A stretch of 64,000 bases of DNA from UBA5614 sp034678545 (GCA_034678545.1 JAXDBS010000032.1:62001-126000); one strand, 5' to 3'; numbered from the stretch's first letter, positions 15,220 to 24,194 are shown. The notes: a model not told the origin generated them from the letters alone. Numbers and translations: made by a program.

Positions 15220-15764
15220 AACATCTGCCCAACCTGCTCACCGTGCTGCGCATCGTGCTGGTGCCGGTGTTTCTCTGGCTGGCGCTCAAGGCGCTCTGGC
15301 TGCCCGCCTGGGCCGTTTTTGTCGTCGCCGCCCTGACGGATTGGCTGGACGGTACGATCGCCCGCAAATACAATATCATCTCCGATTTCGGCAAGCTGTG
15401 GGATCCCCTGGCGGACAAGCTGATCGTGCTTTCCGCGCTGGGAGTGCTGACTTGGACGCCGCCTTTCCGGCTCTGCTGGGTCATTTTTGCCCTGGTTGCC
15501 CTGCGCGAGATCGCGATTACAATATTAAGAGAGGTCTGGTCTCGCCGCCGGCTCATCATTCCGGCCGACCGCTGGGGCAAGCTCAAAACCGTTCTGCAGA
15601 TGGTGGGCATCATAGCCTGTCTGGGCTGCCTTGCCTTCGGCATCATTACGCCGGGGGATGAACGGAGCCCCCTTGCCGTGATAGGCCGTGCCTGGTTCTG
15701 GCTGGTGGCGGCAGTGACCGTCCTCAGCGGATTGAACTACATTTTGGCAAAGAGAAAAAACTGA
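15216..15764 (+). CDS. pgsA: CDP-diacylglycerol-glycerol-3-phosphate 3-phosphatidyltransferase
   Basis: Protein of 182 aa that makes phosphatidylglycerol phosphate in the inner membrane. It starts MKHLPNLLTVLRI, typical of PgsA, and has the CDP-alcohol phosphotransferase motif as ALTDWLDGTIARKYN followed by GKLWDPLADKL (D-G-x2-A-R-x8-G-x3-D-x3-D). Several hydrophobic helices follow. The ATG at 15216 overlaps the previous TGA. Longer in-frame starts upstream lie inside the FtsX-like gene and lack the family N-terminus. The substrate glycerol 3-phosphate would come from GpsA (49405). Confidence 0.9.
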   Translation: MKHLPNLLTVLRIVLVPVFLWLALKALWLPAWAVFVVAALTDWLDGTIARKYNIISDFGKLWDPLADKLIVLSALGVLTWTPPFRLCWVIFALVALREIAITILREVWSRRRLIIPADRWGKLKTVLQMVGIIACLGCLAFGIITPGDERSPLAVIGRAWFWLVAAVTVLSGLNYILAKRKN

Positions 15765-15793
15765 GATCCAGGCATGCCTGGAGAAGGTGTTTT

Positions 15794-16870
15794 ATGAAAA
15801 GCAAAGTTCTCCTGATCTTCCTCGGTGCCTTGCTGTTGGCCCTGGCTCTTGCGTCCTGCGGAAAGTCGGCACCCAAGACCGATAAGTACAGCTTTTACGA
15901 ATCCACCATGGATACCTCCAAACCACAGGCCTGGGGCGAGGACAGCGACATCCATGTTTTCTGCGACGACGATGTCTGGAAGGTGATGCAGGATTATCTC
16001 AAGAGCAATCTGGAACGCGAGACCTTCGTCGTGGTGAATGAGAAATACTTCAGCCTGATCCGCTCCGACCTGTCTGACATCGATAACCTGCTCCACTACA
16101 AAAACCTCCTGTTTCTGGGCGACCTCAAGTCCAGGGGATCCGTTTCGCAGCACATGCGCGCCACTTTGGACAAGCGCAACCTGGAGCGTGTTACCCGGTC
16201 GGGCGCCGAGATGTTTGCCGCCAAGAACCGCTGGGTGCAGGACCAGCTTATCATCTACATGCTGGGCAGCGACCTGGAGAACCTGATCAAGATCAACCTG
16301 CTGCAGACCGACCGGCTCTATAACCTCTTTCTCAACCGCCTGGGCGAACGGCTTGCCTATCAGGCCTACCGCACCAAAACCATGCCCGCAGAATTCTTCA
16401 ACGACTATCCCTACTCGCTCCAGATCCCGGAAAACTTCCAGCTCTTCCAGAACGACAAGGCCAACCGCGTCCTCAGTCTCCTGTACCGCATGCGCAGTGA
16501 GAGCCGCGACTTTCCGGACAAATACATCACGGTTTATTATGAGGACATGGCTGCCGATTCGGTCAAGCTTGGCTGGCTACAGGAGAAGCGGAAATGGCTG
16601 GCCGGCAAGTATTACGACGGCGACGAGTTCGATCCCAAGATGCTGCGCTCGGAACGCCTGAACTTCGGCAAATACACCGCCTGGCGCATCCTCGGGCCTT
16701 GGAAGAACCTCAAGCATGACATCGGCGGCGGTTTTCAGACCTTCGCTTTTTATGACGAAACCCAAAAGCGTGCGTACCTGATCGACAATTCCGTGTATTT
16801 CCCGGCCGGGGACAAGCTGCCCGTCCTGCTCGAACTGCAGAAGATCTCTGTGACCTTCCGGACCAAGTAG
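15794..16870 (+). CDS. DUF4837-like lipoprotein
   Basis: Protein of 358 aa with a lipoprotein signal; the lipobox is ALASC, with the acylated cysteine near residue 22. The mature part has DSDIHVFCDDDVW, FLGDLKSRG and, in the C-terminal half, PYSLQIPENFQLF and 'YITVYYEDMA'. The layout resembles DUF4837, a family of Bacteroidota/FCB lipoproteins of unknown role. It is followed after 5 nt by another lipoprotein gene, and both may act in the envelope. The family call is from remembered pattern only. Confidence 0.6.
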   Translation: MKSKVLLIFLGALLLALALASCGKSAPKTDKYSFYESTMDTSKPQAWGEDSDIHVFCDDDVWKVMQDYLKSNLERETFVVVNEKYFSLIRSDLSDIDNLLHYKNLLFLGDLKSRGSVSQHMRATLDKRNLERVTRSGAEMFAAKNRWVQDQLIIYMLGSDLENLIKINLLQTDRLYNLFLNRLGERLAYQAYRTKTMPAEFFNDYPYSLQIPENFQLFQNDKANRVLSLLYRMRSESRDFPDKYITVYYEDMAADSVKLGWLQEKRKWLAGKYYDGDEFDPKMLRSERLNFGKYTAWRILGPWKNLKHDIGGGFQTFAFYDETQKRAYLIDNSVYFPAGDKLPVLLELQKISVTFRTK

Positions 16871-16875
16871 CCGTT

Positions 16876-18624
16876 TTGAAACGCCGGATCAGATCCCACC
16901 TGCTGCTGGCGGCGGCAGTAGCCTGCGCCCTGCTGCTCCTGTCCGCCTGCGCCGCGCCGCGACAGGCAGTGCGGCCCCAAACCGAGCCCAACGCGGTTTC
17001 CGCCTTTTTCTTTTCCGCCGCCACCATCCTCTATAACGAAGGATACTATCCCCTGGCCGAAAACATCTACAGAATGGCCCTGAGGCATGATTCCGGCGCT
17101 CTCGAAATCAAGCGCGGCATCTTCAACTCCCTGCTCCAGCAGGTCAATCTGGATCAACTTCCCCTGGAGCGCTTCGCCGCCTTTGCCGATTCCCTGCAGC
17201 GCCGGAACGAACTGGACCCGCCCATGCTGGAGCTTGCCTACCGCGTCTATTTCGACCGGGAGCAGTATCGCCGGGCAGCCAGGATTCTGGAACTCTACAT
17301 GCAGAAGACGGAGAACGCCCAGGCCTACACCTCGCTGTTTTTTCTGGAGCAACAGATGGATAAGAAGGCCCGCCCGGAGCTGCTGGACAGGGCTGCCGAA
17401 CTGGCCGGAACGGATGCCGCCCTGCTCAATTCCATCGGTTATTTTTACCTGGAGTTCGATCCCGACCGGGCCGAGCGGATCTGGTGGCAGGCTGCCGCCT
17501 ATGACACCACGACCCAGGCGGCGGGCTTGCTCTGGACTCTGTATGCGGACCGCAGGGACGAGTCCGGCCTGCTCCGCGTCTTCCGGTCTTTCACTTTGCC
17601 CCGGGACCAAGACAGGCTGGCGGAGCTTCTGGGCGGCGCGCTGGATACGGGCAATTATGCTTCCGTACTGGCCTTGCAGGAGCCCATCCTGGCCACGAAC
17701 GATCCGCAGCTCATCATCCGGCTGCTGCTGGCCGGCTGGTTTGCCGAGGATGAACAGGCATTCGGGCGCTGCCTCCAGGCCCTGAGAGCTTCCGAACTCG
17801 AGCCCTCGGACCGCCAGTTGATTATCTTTTTCCAAACGCTGCAAAGCCTTTTGAACGATGACCTGTCAGGCGCCCTCAGGGGTTTGACGAGCCTAGACGG
17901 CAAGGAGAGTTTGGATAATCTGGTCGCGCTGTACAGGAGCCGGTTGCTGGAGGGGCCCGGCACTGACTCCACCGCTGTTGTGTCCGAAGTCCGCAACAAC
18001 CTGAGAGAGCTCATCCGCTCCGATTCCTCGCGCCAGCTGCCCTGGCAGGTCAGGGATTATCTCCTGGCCGTGGCCGACGGGCTCAACGCCTCCGCTCCGC
18101 CTTCCGCCGCCGACCTCTATGCCAAGCCACTTGTCCTTTTCTATTATGAAAGCTACCGCCGCACCTATGAAACCTATGTCTGGCTGGGCCAGCATTACCA
18201 GAAGATGAACAACGAGATCAACCTCAAAACCGTTCTGCGAGAGGCTTTGGACGAGTATCCCCAGAATGCCGACCTGCTCAACTGGCTCGGCTACGCCTAT
18301 GCTCGCGTCGGAATCAATCTGAAGGAAGCGGAAGTGCTCATCCTGCGCGCCCTCCAGCTTGACCCGGATAATCCCTATTACCTGGACAGCCTGGCCTGGG
18401 TCTATTTCATGCGAGAGGATTACAACAAGGCCCTCGACTTTATGGTCGTTCCCTCCCAAATGGAAAACATGCCCTCCGAGATAGCTTACCACCTCGGCCA
18501 CATCCACCTCGCCCTGGAGAATTACTCCAGCGCGATCGCCTACCTCAAGCTCTGCGTAGAAGTCAACGATGACCCCGTCAGCGTCGCGCAGGCCCGCAAG
18601 CTGCTCGACCAACTGGAACCCTGA
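16876..18624 (+). CDS. TPR-repeat lipoprotein
   Basis: Protein of 582 aa. A basic start and hydrophobic stretch lead to a lipobox (LLLSAC, cysteine near residue 25). The rest is almost wholly helical, with many TPR-like pairs, clearest near the C-terminus (ADLLNWLGYAYARVG, AEVLILRALQLDPDNPYYL, SLAWVYFMREDYNKAL, AYHLGHIHLALENYSSAIAYL). It probably scaffolds an envelope complex. The start is TTG, 5 nt after the previous stop, suggesting translational coupling. It is the last gene of the plus-strand run. Confidence 0.8.
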   Translation: MKRRIRSHLLLAAAVACALLLLSACAAPRQAVRPQTEPNAVSAFFFSAATILYNEGYYPLAENIYRMALRHDSGALEIKRGIFNSLLQQVNLDQLPLERFAAFADSLQRRNELDPPMLELAYRVYFDREQYRRAARILELYMQKTENAQAYTSLFFLEQQMDKKARPELLDRAAELAGTDAALLNSIGYFYLEFDPDRAERIWWQAAAYDTTTQAAGLLWTLYADRRDESGLLRVFRSFTLPRDQDRLAELLGGALDTGNYASVLALQEPILATNDPQLIIRLLLAGWFAEDEQAFGRCLQALRASELEPSDRQLIIFFQTLQSLLNDDLSGALRGLTSLDGKESLDNLVALYRSRLLEGPGTDSTAVVSEVRNNLRELIRSDSSRQLPWQVRDYLLAVADGLNASAPPSAADLYAKPLVLFYYESYRRTYETYVWLGQHYQKMNNEINLKTVLREALDEYPQNADLLNWLGYAYARVGINLKEAEVLILRALQLDPDNPYYLDSLAWVYFMREDYNKALDFMVVPSQMENMPSEIAYHLGHIHLALENYSSAIAYLKLCVEVNDDPVSVAQARKLLDQLEP

Positions 18625-18700
18625 CAGGATAGCTCCGGTGTTCCGCAGCTTATGCAATCCCCCGGTAATGCGGTCATTACATTGCCCTGGCCCTTGCTTG

Positions 18701-18747
18701 CACTACGGACCCATTACGGACCCATTACGGACTTTATCCGTAATGGG
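18701..18747. repeat. 11-nt repeats with inverted partner
   Basis: Three tandem 11-nt units (CACTACGGACC, CATTACGGACC, CATTACGGACT) are followed by an inverted unit TCCGTAATGGG. The last direct unit and the inverted one form a 12-bp hairpin. GGTAATGCGGTCATTAC at 18664-18680 looks related. Unit length and core (CATTACGG) match the array at 11015-11105. Confidence 0.65.
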
Positions 18748-18917
18748 TAAGTACTGCTATTAAGAGCCAAGGCAGTTTGTTACACCATATGAACAATGTG
18801 AAATAGTCGATTCAGTCAGGTCTCATGACCTTTCATCCCTCTCTGCGCAAAGGATGGATACAAGGCTCGCGTGGCTGTGGGAACGAGGTCGCTGCGCAGA
18901 AGAATGGATTATTCACT

Positions 18918-18936
18918 AAAAATTGACAAGCGTCAA
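18918..18936 (-). terminator. Possible terminator of the minus-strand run
   Basis: On the minus strand a 5-bp stem TTGAC / GTCAA with a GCTT loop is followed by TTTTTAG, 15 nt after the stop of the gene ending at 18952. The stem is short. Confidence 0.4.
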
Positions 18937-18951
18937 ACAAAACGGTGAGAT

Positions 18952-20019
18952 TTACTTGTTTGCCTGCCTGTTTTCCAGATTTCGCATTGCTTGGTCAAAC
19001 CAGAGGATAACGTCGCAAAGCTGGTTGGCGAGGGCGTTGACTGTGTAGATGGTGATGGCGTCCCGGTCGCCGGAGGTGTGGGTGGCGAAGTCGCTGGGGA
19101 TCTGCCAGAGCGAAAACAGGCACTGGCGGATGTTCTTGTTGTAGCTGAGGGCGTAGCGTTTGTCGATCCTGTCCAGGCTGTTGATGAAATCCTTGTATTG
19201 CAGGCTGAGCTTGCCGTGGAAGCGGTACCAGTAAGGTGCGCGGGTGTCGCCGATGCGTTGGGCAAGGCTGACCAGCAGCTTTTCCGCGAGGGGCCGGATC
19301 TTTTGCAGAAAGTCGATTTTCAGATCGATATCGCGGGCGAGGGCCATCACTTCGATGAACTGGTTAACGCTTTCCTCGTCATCAGAGAAGCGGCTGCGCA
19401 GGATATCGCATTGCTCCCTGTAAACGTTTTGGAGCGTGAAGGCGGGCAGGTCCGCGATGACTGCGCTGATGGCCTGCTCAGCGTCAGCGCCCTTTTCCAA
19501 AATGCGGCCGGCGGAAAAGTGGGTGAGGTCGATGATGGTTTCCAGCTCGGGGGAAGCCTGGACGATTCCGGCGGCCCGGACAGCCAGCAGAAAGATCTTG
19601 TCCTTGTATGAGGGATCCAGGCGGAGCAGGATGAGCAGGAGCAGGTCGCCCTCCCGGCCCCTGTATTCGGCTGTTTTCTGTCCGGGGTCGGACAGGCCGG
19701 CGGCTTCCAGATCGGCTTTGACCTTCTCCGCTTCGGCGGAATAATCATAGGCCGAAAGGTCGCGGTCGATGATGATGAGGTCATAATCCCGGAAGCGGTG
19801 CACGATCTTGGTCAAAGCCACTGGGAACTTGTAAACCACATCCAGCTCGGACGCCTTGTTGCAGACATTGACGACATCGCTGTTGCGGACAGGTGACTGC
19901 CCGGCGAGCCGATCGAGCTGGCCCAACAGGTTCCGGCCCGCCAGCAGCGGTTCAAAATATTTGCGGACGGACGGGATATTCGCGGTCAGTTCGTCTTCGA
20001 TGAACAGCACTTTACCCAT
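18952..20019 (-). CDS. Receiver-like protein of unknown function
   Basis: Protein of 355 aa. The N-terminus resembles a response-regulator receiver fold: KVLFIEDE at strand 1 and YDLIIIDRDLS about 85 residues later where the phospho-accepting Asp would lie. A ~60-residue insert sits between them and the usual downstream Thr/Lys pattern is not clear, so it may be inactive. Residues ~180-355 are helical, ending with SLWQIPSDFATHTSGD and a hydrophobic helix VNALANQLCDVILWF. This two-part layout recalls inactive-receiver proteins with a HEPN-like tail reported near conflict systems, but that link is an inference. GGGAAGGAATC precedes the ATG. It lies 40 nt after the nucleoside phosphorylase gene, probably in its operon. 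Confidence 0.6.
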   Translation of the reverse strand: MGKVLFIEDELTANIPSVRKYFEPLLAGRNLLGQLDRLAGQSPVRNSDVVNVCNKASELDVVYKFPVALTKIVHRFRDYDLIIIDRDLSAYDYSAEAEKVKADLEAAGLSDPGQKTAEYRGREGDLLLLILLRLDPSYKDKIFLLAVRAAGIVQASPELETIIDLTHFSAGRILEKGADAEQAISAVIADLPAFTLQNVYREQCDILRSRFSDDEESVNQFIEVMALARDIDLKIDFLQKIRPLAEKLLVSLAQRIGDTRAPYWYRFHGKLSLQYKDFINSLDRIDKRYALSYNKNIRQCLFSLWQIPSDFATHTSGDRDAITIYTVNALANQLCDVILWFDQAMRNLENRQANK

Positions 20020-20059
20020 GATTCCTTCCCTGTTCTGTCCTGGAGCAAAACCTGCCGGC

Positions 20060-21382
20060 TCACTTGCCCTGAATATCGGCGAAGCTCATTTTACCGAGGA
20101 TGAGTTCTTCCGGGACGACCGGTTTGTCGCTCAGCCTGTAGCTGTCCAGGATGCGCCGGATGGCCAGTTCGCCTGCCTGCCTGTCATTGGCGTAAAGTGA
20201 GCCGATCTCGTCTCCTCGGTTGACAATGGTGCCCACCTTGGGATACAGCACCGCTCCGGCGCCGTAATCAATCTCGTCCGCGACCTGCGTGCGGCCGGCT
20301 CTTATCCCGATCAGGGCGTAGCCGATCTCGCGGGAATCGATGCTTTGCACATAGCCGGTGCGGTCCATGAGGATGGGCAGCTTGTGCTTCACCTGGTCAA
20401 ACCTTCCGTAGTCGTCACAGACTTCGGGATCTCCGCCCTGGGCGGCAACCATGGCTCGGAATTTGGCCAGCGCGCTGCCGCTTGAAACGGCCGCGCTGAT
20501 CTTTCCCACCGCGTCTTCATGAGAGGCCGCGAGGCCGGCGCTGAGCAGCATTTCGGCGGTCAGGGTCTCAGTGATGGTTTGCGTGTCAGGCAGATAGTTG
20601 CCTTTCAGGTATTCGATGGCTTCGATCACTTCCAGCGCGTTGCCGATGTGCGTTCCGAGCGGGGCGTTCATGTTGGTGAAGACGACAGTGACCTTCTGGC
20701 CGAAGCCGCGGCCCGTGGTGATCAGCAGTTCCGCCAGTTCCCTGGCGCGGCTGAGGGCGGGCATGAAAGCGCCGCTGCCGACCTTGAGGTCGATCACGAG
20801 GTGCTTCGCGCCTTCGGCGATCTTCTTGCTCATGATGCTGGCCGTGATCAGGCCCGGGCTTTCCACCGTGGCAGTGACATCGCGCAGGGCGTAGATCTGC
20901 CGGTCGGCGGGAACCAGTTCCGCGGATTGGCCCGCCAGGCAGAACCCTTGCCGGAGTGTTAGGTCGCGCAGTTTCTCCGTTGTGAACCGTGTCTGAAAGC
21001 CTGGAATGGATTCCAACTTGTCCAGGGTGCCGCCGGTATGGCCCAGTCCGCGCCCGGAGACCATGGGCACGTGCAGGCCGCAGGCCGCAGCGATGGGAGC
21101 CAGCATCAGGCTGATCTTGTCGCCCACGCCACCGGTGGAGTGCTTGTCGGCAGTGATGATGTCAGAAGGGAACTCGATCCTTTTTCCGCTTTGAATGTAG
21201 CACTCGGTCAGGGCTGCTGTCTCATCTCTGACCAGCCCCTGGAAATAGGTTGCCATCAGCCAGGCGGACATTTGGTAATCAGGGATGCGGCGCTGCAGGT
21301 ACGCATCGATAAACTGCCTGATCTCGTCCCGGGTCAGGATGTGCCCGTTGCGTTTCTTTAGAATCAGTTCGACCGGGTTCAT
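20060..21382 (-). CDS. pdp: Pyrimidine-nucleoside (thymidine) phosphorylase
   Basis: Protein of 440 aa that cleaves pyrimidine nucleosides with phosphate to base and (deoxy)ribose 1-phosphate. The family signature is complete: KHSTGGVGDKISLMLAPI and SGRGLGHTGGTLDKLESI, with the alpha N-terminal domain (MNPVELILKKRNG) and a C-terminal domain ending with GDEIGSLYAND. It cannot be told from sequence alone whether it is PyNP (broad) or DeoA (thymidine). GAGGTAAC precedes the ATG. It fits with the purine cluster nearby as nucleoside salvage or catabolism. Confidence 0.92.
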   Translation of the reverse strand: MNPVELILKKRNGHILTRDEIRQFIDAYLQRRIPDYQMSAWLMATYFQGLVRDETAALTECYIQSGKRIEFPSDIITADKHSTGGVGDKISLMLAPIAAACGLHVPMVSGRGLGHTGGTLDKLESIPGFQTRFTTEKLRDLTLRQGFCLAGQSAELVPADRQIYALRDVTATVESPGLITASIMSKKIAEGAKHLVIDLKVGSGAFMPALSRARELAELLITTGRGFGQKVTVVFTNMNAPLGTHIGNALEVIEAIEYLKGNYLPDTQTITETLTAEMLLSAGLAASHEDAVGKISAAVSSGSALAKFRAMVAAQGGDPEVCDDYGRFDQVKHKLPILMDRTGYVQSIDSREIGYALIGIRAGRTQVADEIDYGAGAVLYPKVGTIVNRGDEIGSLYANDRQAGELAIRRILDSYRLSDKPVVPEELILGKMSFADIQGK

Positions 21383-21404
21383 GTTACCTCATTTCTTCTA
21401 AAGG

Positions 21405-21545
21405 ACAGGCACCAAACCTGCCCCTGCTTCGTCGTTCCTGCGCAGGCAGGAACCCATGCTGTTTTATCTATCGAATCCCGCCCGCCACCCCTTATGGATA
21501 AAGCTTCGCTTTAAGAACTCAGGGTATCAGAGGTCAGTTTAATTT
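21405..21545. repeat. Intergenic palindrome block (copy 1 of dispersed family)
   Basis: Between the phosphorylase and PhnE-like genes. It contains TTCCTGCGCAGGCAGGAA (21435-21452), then CTGTTTTATCT, then CCCGCCCGCCACCCC and a hairpin around AAGCTTCGCTTT. The same order of elements recurs at 60441-60530, and parts at 24128-24173 and 24741-24764. These are non-coding, BIME-like repeats. Confidence 0.6.
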
Positions 21546-21564
21546 TTTAACTCTTAATAAATAA

Positions 21565-22599
21565 TCAAATCTCTGTCAGGCTTTGGCGAACTGCTCCGGA
21601 AATCATGTCCATCACCCAGACGACCAGCGCGATGAGCCACATGATCAGGCCCACGCTGCGCCAGCGCAGCATCATCTGCTCCTGCTGCAGAGCCAGCCCG
21701 ATCCCTCCTCCGCCTACGAAGCCGACGATGGTGGCCATGCGGACGTTGATATCCCAGCGGTAGATCGTGAAAGCCAGATAGGGCGAAATGATCTGCGGGA
21801 TCACGGCGTAGCGCCAGACCTGGAGGGTAGCGGCTCCGGTGGCTCTGACGGCTTCCAGCGGTCCGGGGTCGATGTTTTCGATCTGTTCGGAATAGAGCTT
21901 GATCAGGGCGGCGATGCTGTGCACCCACAAAGCAAGCATGCCGGCAAAGGGTCCGATGCCCACCCAGACGCAGAAAATGATGGCCCAGACGATGGCTTCG
22001 ATGGAGCGCACGATCGTCGCCAGGGTGCGGATGATAATGTAAACGGCGTTGCCGAGCCAGGTCCTGGGCATGAGGTTGCGGGCGGCGAAAAAGCTGATCA
22101 GAAAAGCGAAGGGGATGGCGAAGACGGTGCTCATCAGGGCCAGGAAGATCGTTTCGATCAGAGCTTCCAGCATGGGCAGCAGAGCCCGGGTGTCCGGATT
22201 GAAGATGCCGGAAACGATGCCGGAGGCGTTATTGAACTGCAGCAAAAACTTGCCGGGATTGATCTCCACCACCAGCCAGCCTGTGACGAAGGTGAGCAGC
22301 AAGGCCAGGATAACCTGCCAACCCCAGAGAAATACATACCAACGGGACTGCTTTTCCGGCAGGGGGCGGTCGGCTTCAGGCTGGGCGGAAGGGAGTTTTT
22401 CCCGTTTGCCGAGATACGAACCCAGGTCAGTGCCATCCATGTAACTGATAAACGCAAGCAGCGCGCCGGGGGGTAAAACAAGCCACCAGGGCAGGGCTTT
22501 TTCAGTCAGGTTTATCAAGATGTAAAGGACGCAGGCGCTGATGTAGAGCCAGATCCCAAGGTTGATTCCGTACTTTCTGATCACTGGGAGAGCTTTCAA
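21565..22599 (-). CDS. PhnE-like ABC transporter permease
   Basis: Protein of 344 aa of the phosphonate ABC permease family. Two hydrophobic helices lie near the N-terminus (~14-56), a charged cytoplasmic stretch follows, then helix ~92-112 and a permease domain from ~150. The domain contains the EAA-type loop EAVRATGAATLQVWRYAVIPQ that contacts the ATPase, and VGFVGGGGIGLAL. The start is TTG, overlapping the malic enzyme stop (TTGA). No phnC, phnD or second permease is in the window, so its partners must be encoded elsewhere or it is a remnant. Confidence 0.8.
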   Translation of the reverse strand: MKALPVIRKYGINLGIWLYISACVLYILINLTEKALPWWLVLPPGALLAFISYMDGTDLGSYLGKREKLPSAQPEADRPLPEKQSRWYVFLWGWQVILALLLTFVTGWLVVEINPGKFLLQFNNASGIVSGIFNPDTRALLPMLEALIETIFLALMSTVFAIPFAFLISFFAARNLMPRTWLGNAVYIIIRTLATIVRSIEAIVWAIIFCVWVGIGPFAGMLALWVHSIAALIKLYSEQIENIDPGPLEAVRATGAATLQVWRYAVIPQIISPYLAFTIYRWDINVRMATIVGFVGGGGIGLALQQEQMMLRWRSVGLIMWLIALVVWVMDMISGAVRQSLTEI

Positions 22600-24047
22600 G
22601 TGAATGCCCTGACCGTTTCCATAAAAATGGTGCTGACCATTTCAGGCGGAGGCTCGCTGATCAGGCCTTTGCGCATCAGCAGATCCGTGATCCTGCGCGC
22701 GTTGTCGATATCGGCCTTGGCCTGGGCATAAGCTTCCTGCCAGCTCAGCCGCACCCGCGCCACGCCGTCGGCGGCAGCCTGCACGGCCACATCAGCCGCC
22801 TCTTTGGAAAACACGTCGGCCTCGTCCATGGTGGGCAGAATGTTATTTTCGTCAATGCCCCTTTGCTCCGCGTAGTCTGCCAGGGAATGCGCCGCCCGGA
22901 TCGCCATGGAGTCCGTGATCTTGCGGGCCCGCGCCAGCAAAGCGCCTTTCAGGATGCCGGGGAAGCCAAGCGAGTTATTCACCTGGTTTGGGAAGTCTCC
23001 GCGCCCGGTGGCAACGATATAAGCTCCTGCCTGCTTTGCGGCATAGGGATAGATCTCAGGGACGGGATTGGCGCAGGCGAACACGATCCCGCCCCCGCCC
23101 ATCAGGGTGACCCAATCCGGTTTGATTGTATCAGGTCCGGGGGCCGAAAGCGCGATCAGGACATCAGCGCCGGGCATGGCATCTTCCATGCGCTCGATCT
23201 CGAGGGGATTGGTTTTTTGGGCCAGTTCCCACTGCCTGAACTTGGCGGGATTGATCATCAGGTCATTTCTGTGCTTGTGCAGTCCGCCGCGGCTGTCAAA
23301 GATGATCAGGTTCTCCGGCTGGGCGCCGCTCTGGAGCAGGAAGCTGGCGATGGTGGTGTTGGACGCGCCGGCTCCATAGAGCACAATACTCACGTCCTGG
23401 ATTTGCTTGCCTGCCAGCTTAAGGGAGTTGATCAGGCCGGCCAAAGTGACGCAGGCTGTGCCCTGAGCATCGTCATGCCAGACCGGAATGTCGCATTCAT
23501 TTCTCAGCGTATCCAGGACCTTATAGCAATTCGGTTGTGAGATATCTTCCAGATTGACGGCGCCTACGCTGGGCTGAAGCATCTTCACAAACTCGATCAG
23601 CCTGTCCGGATCTGGCTTGCCGTTCACCCTGTTATTGACACAGAGCGCGATGGCGTCCACGCCGCCCAGGTGTTTCATCAGCATCGCCTTGCCTTCCATC
23701 ACGCCCAAGCCGCCGGCGGGAGTGCAGTCCCCATCGCCCAGAACGCGCGTGGAATCACTAACCACTGCCACCAGATTGGTGCGGTTGGAAAGGGCTAAGG
23801 ACTGCTCATTATCATCCCGGATCGCAGTAGAAACAGCAGATACACCCGGTGTGTACCAGACGTTGAACCAGTTGAAGCCCCAGATGCCTGCCTTGGGTAG
23901 GGTCTGCATCTTGCCCCGGTAAAACTCATGCATGGCAAGGGCCAGCTTCTTAAGGAACAGCGTCTGTGCTTTGGCTTTCTGCTCCTCCGTGAAGGAGGCG
24001 GGCCAGCAGTCCTTCAGATTTTCCAGTGTCAGTTTAATGCTATTCAT
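22596..24047 (-). CDS. Malic enzyme (oxaloacetate-decarboxylating malate dehydrogenase)
   Basis: Protein of 483 aa that converts malate to pyruvate and CO2 with NAD(P). Features are TPGVSAVSTAI, SDSTRVLGDGDCTPAGGLGVMEGK, NLEDISQPNCYKVLDTLR and VWHDDAQGTACVTLAGL (metal/substrate binding), the Rossmann stretch IVLYGAGASNTTIASFLL, then FACANPVPEI and GRGDFPNQVNN. It is the short bacterial type without a phosphotransacetylase domain. With the fumarase genes upstream it forms a fumarate to malate to pyruvate branch. It overlaps the PhnE-like gene. Confidence 0.92.
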   Translation of the reverse strand: MNSIKLTLENLKDCWPASFTEEQKAKAQTLFLKKLALAMHEFYRGKMQTLPKAGIWGFNWFNVWYTPGVSAVSTAIRDDNEQSLALSNRTNLVAVVSDSTRVLGDGDCTPAGGLGVMEGKAMLMKHLGGVDAIALCVNNRVNGKPDPDRLIEFVKMLQPSVGAVNLEDISQPNCYKVLDTLRNECDIPVWHDDAQGTACVTLAGLINSLKLAGKQIQDVSIVLYGAGASNTTIASFLLQSGAQPENLIIFDSRGGLHKHRNDLMINPAKFRQWELAQKTNPLEIERMEDAMPGADVLIALSAPGPDTIKPDWVTLMGGGGIVFACANPVPEIYPYAAKQAGAYIVATGRGDFPNQVNNSLGFPGILKGALLARARKITDSMAIRAAHSLADYAEQRGIDENNILPTMDEADVFSKEAADVAVQAAADGVARVRLSWQEAYAQAKADIDNARRITDLLMRKGLISEPPPEMVSTIFMETVRAFT

Positions 24048-24127
24048 AATACCAATTTATTTTTTTCCTTCGCAGTCAGGTATTGTAAACTACTGCGGGT
24101 GCGCAATCAATTTTTTTCATTATCTAT

Positions 24128-24173
24128 TCCCACCCACCACCCTGATTGTATAGGGCTGCGCCCTATGACCCAG
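24128..24173. repeat. Intergenic palindrome (dispersed family)
   Basis: CCCACCCACCACCCTGA is followed by the hairpin ATAGGGCTGCGCCCTAT and ACCCAGGGTTTCAG. It is the same design as 60482-60530 (ATGGGGCTGCGCCCCAT) and 21475-21530. It lies between the fumarase beta and malic enzyme genes. Confidence 0.55.
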
Positions 24174-24194
24174 GGTTTCAGCGGTCTTTCTAAA

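Larger units (their letters stand above)
18625..18951. other. Intergenic stretch between convergent genes
   Basis: About 330 bp between the TPR lipoprotein (plus) and the receiver-like gene (minus). It contains 11-nt repeats (18701-18747) and a short terminator-like hairpin on the minus strand (18918-18936). No coding frame is convincing. Confidence 0.55.
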
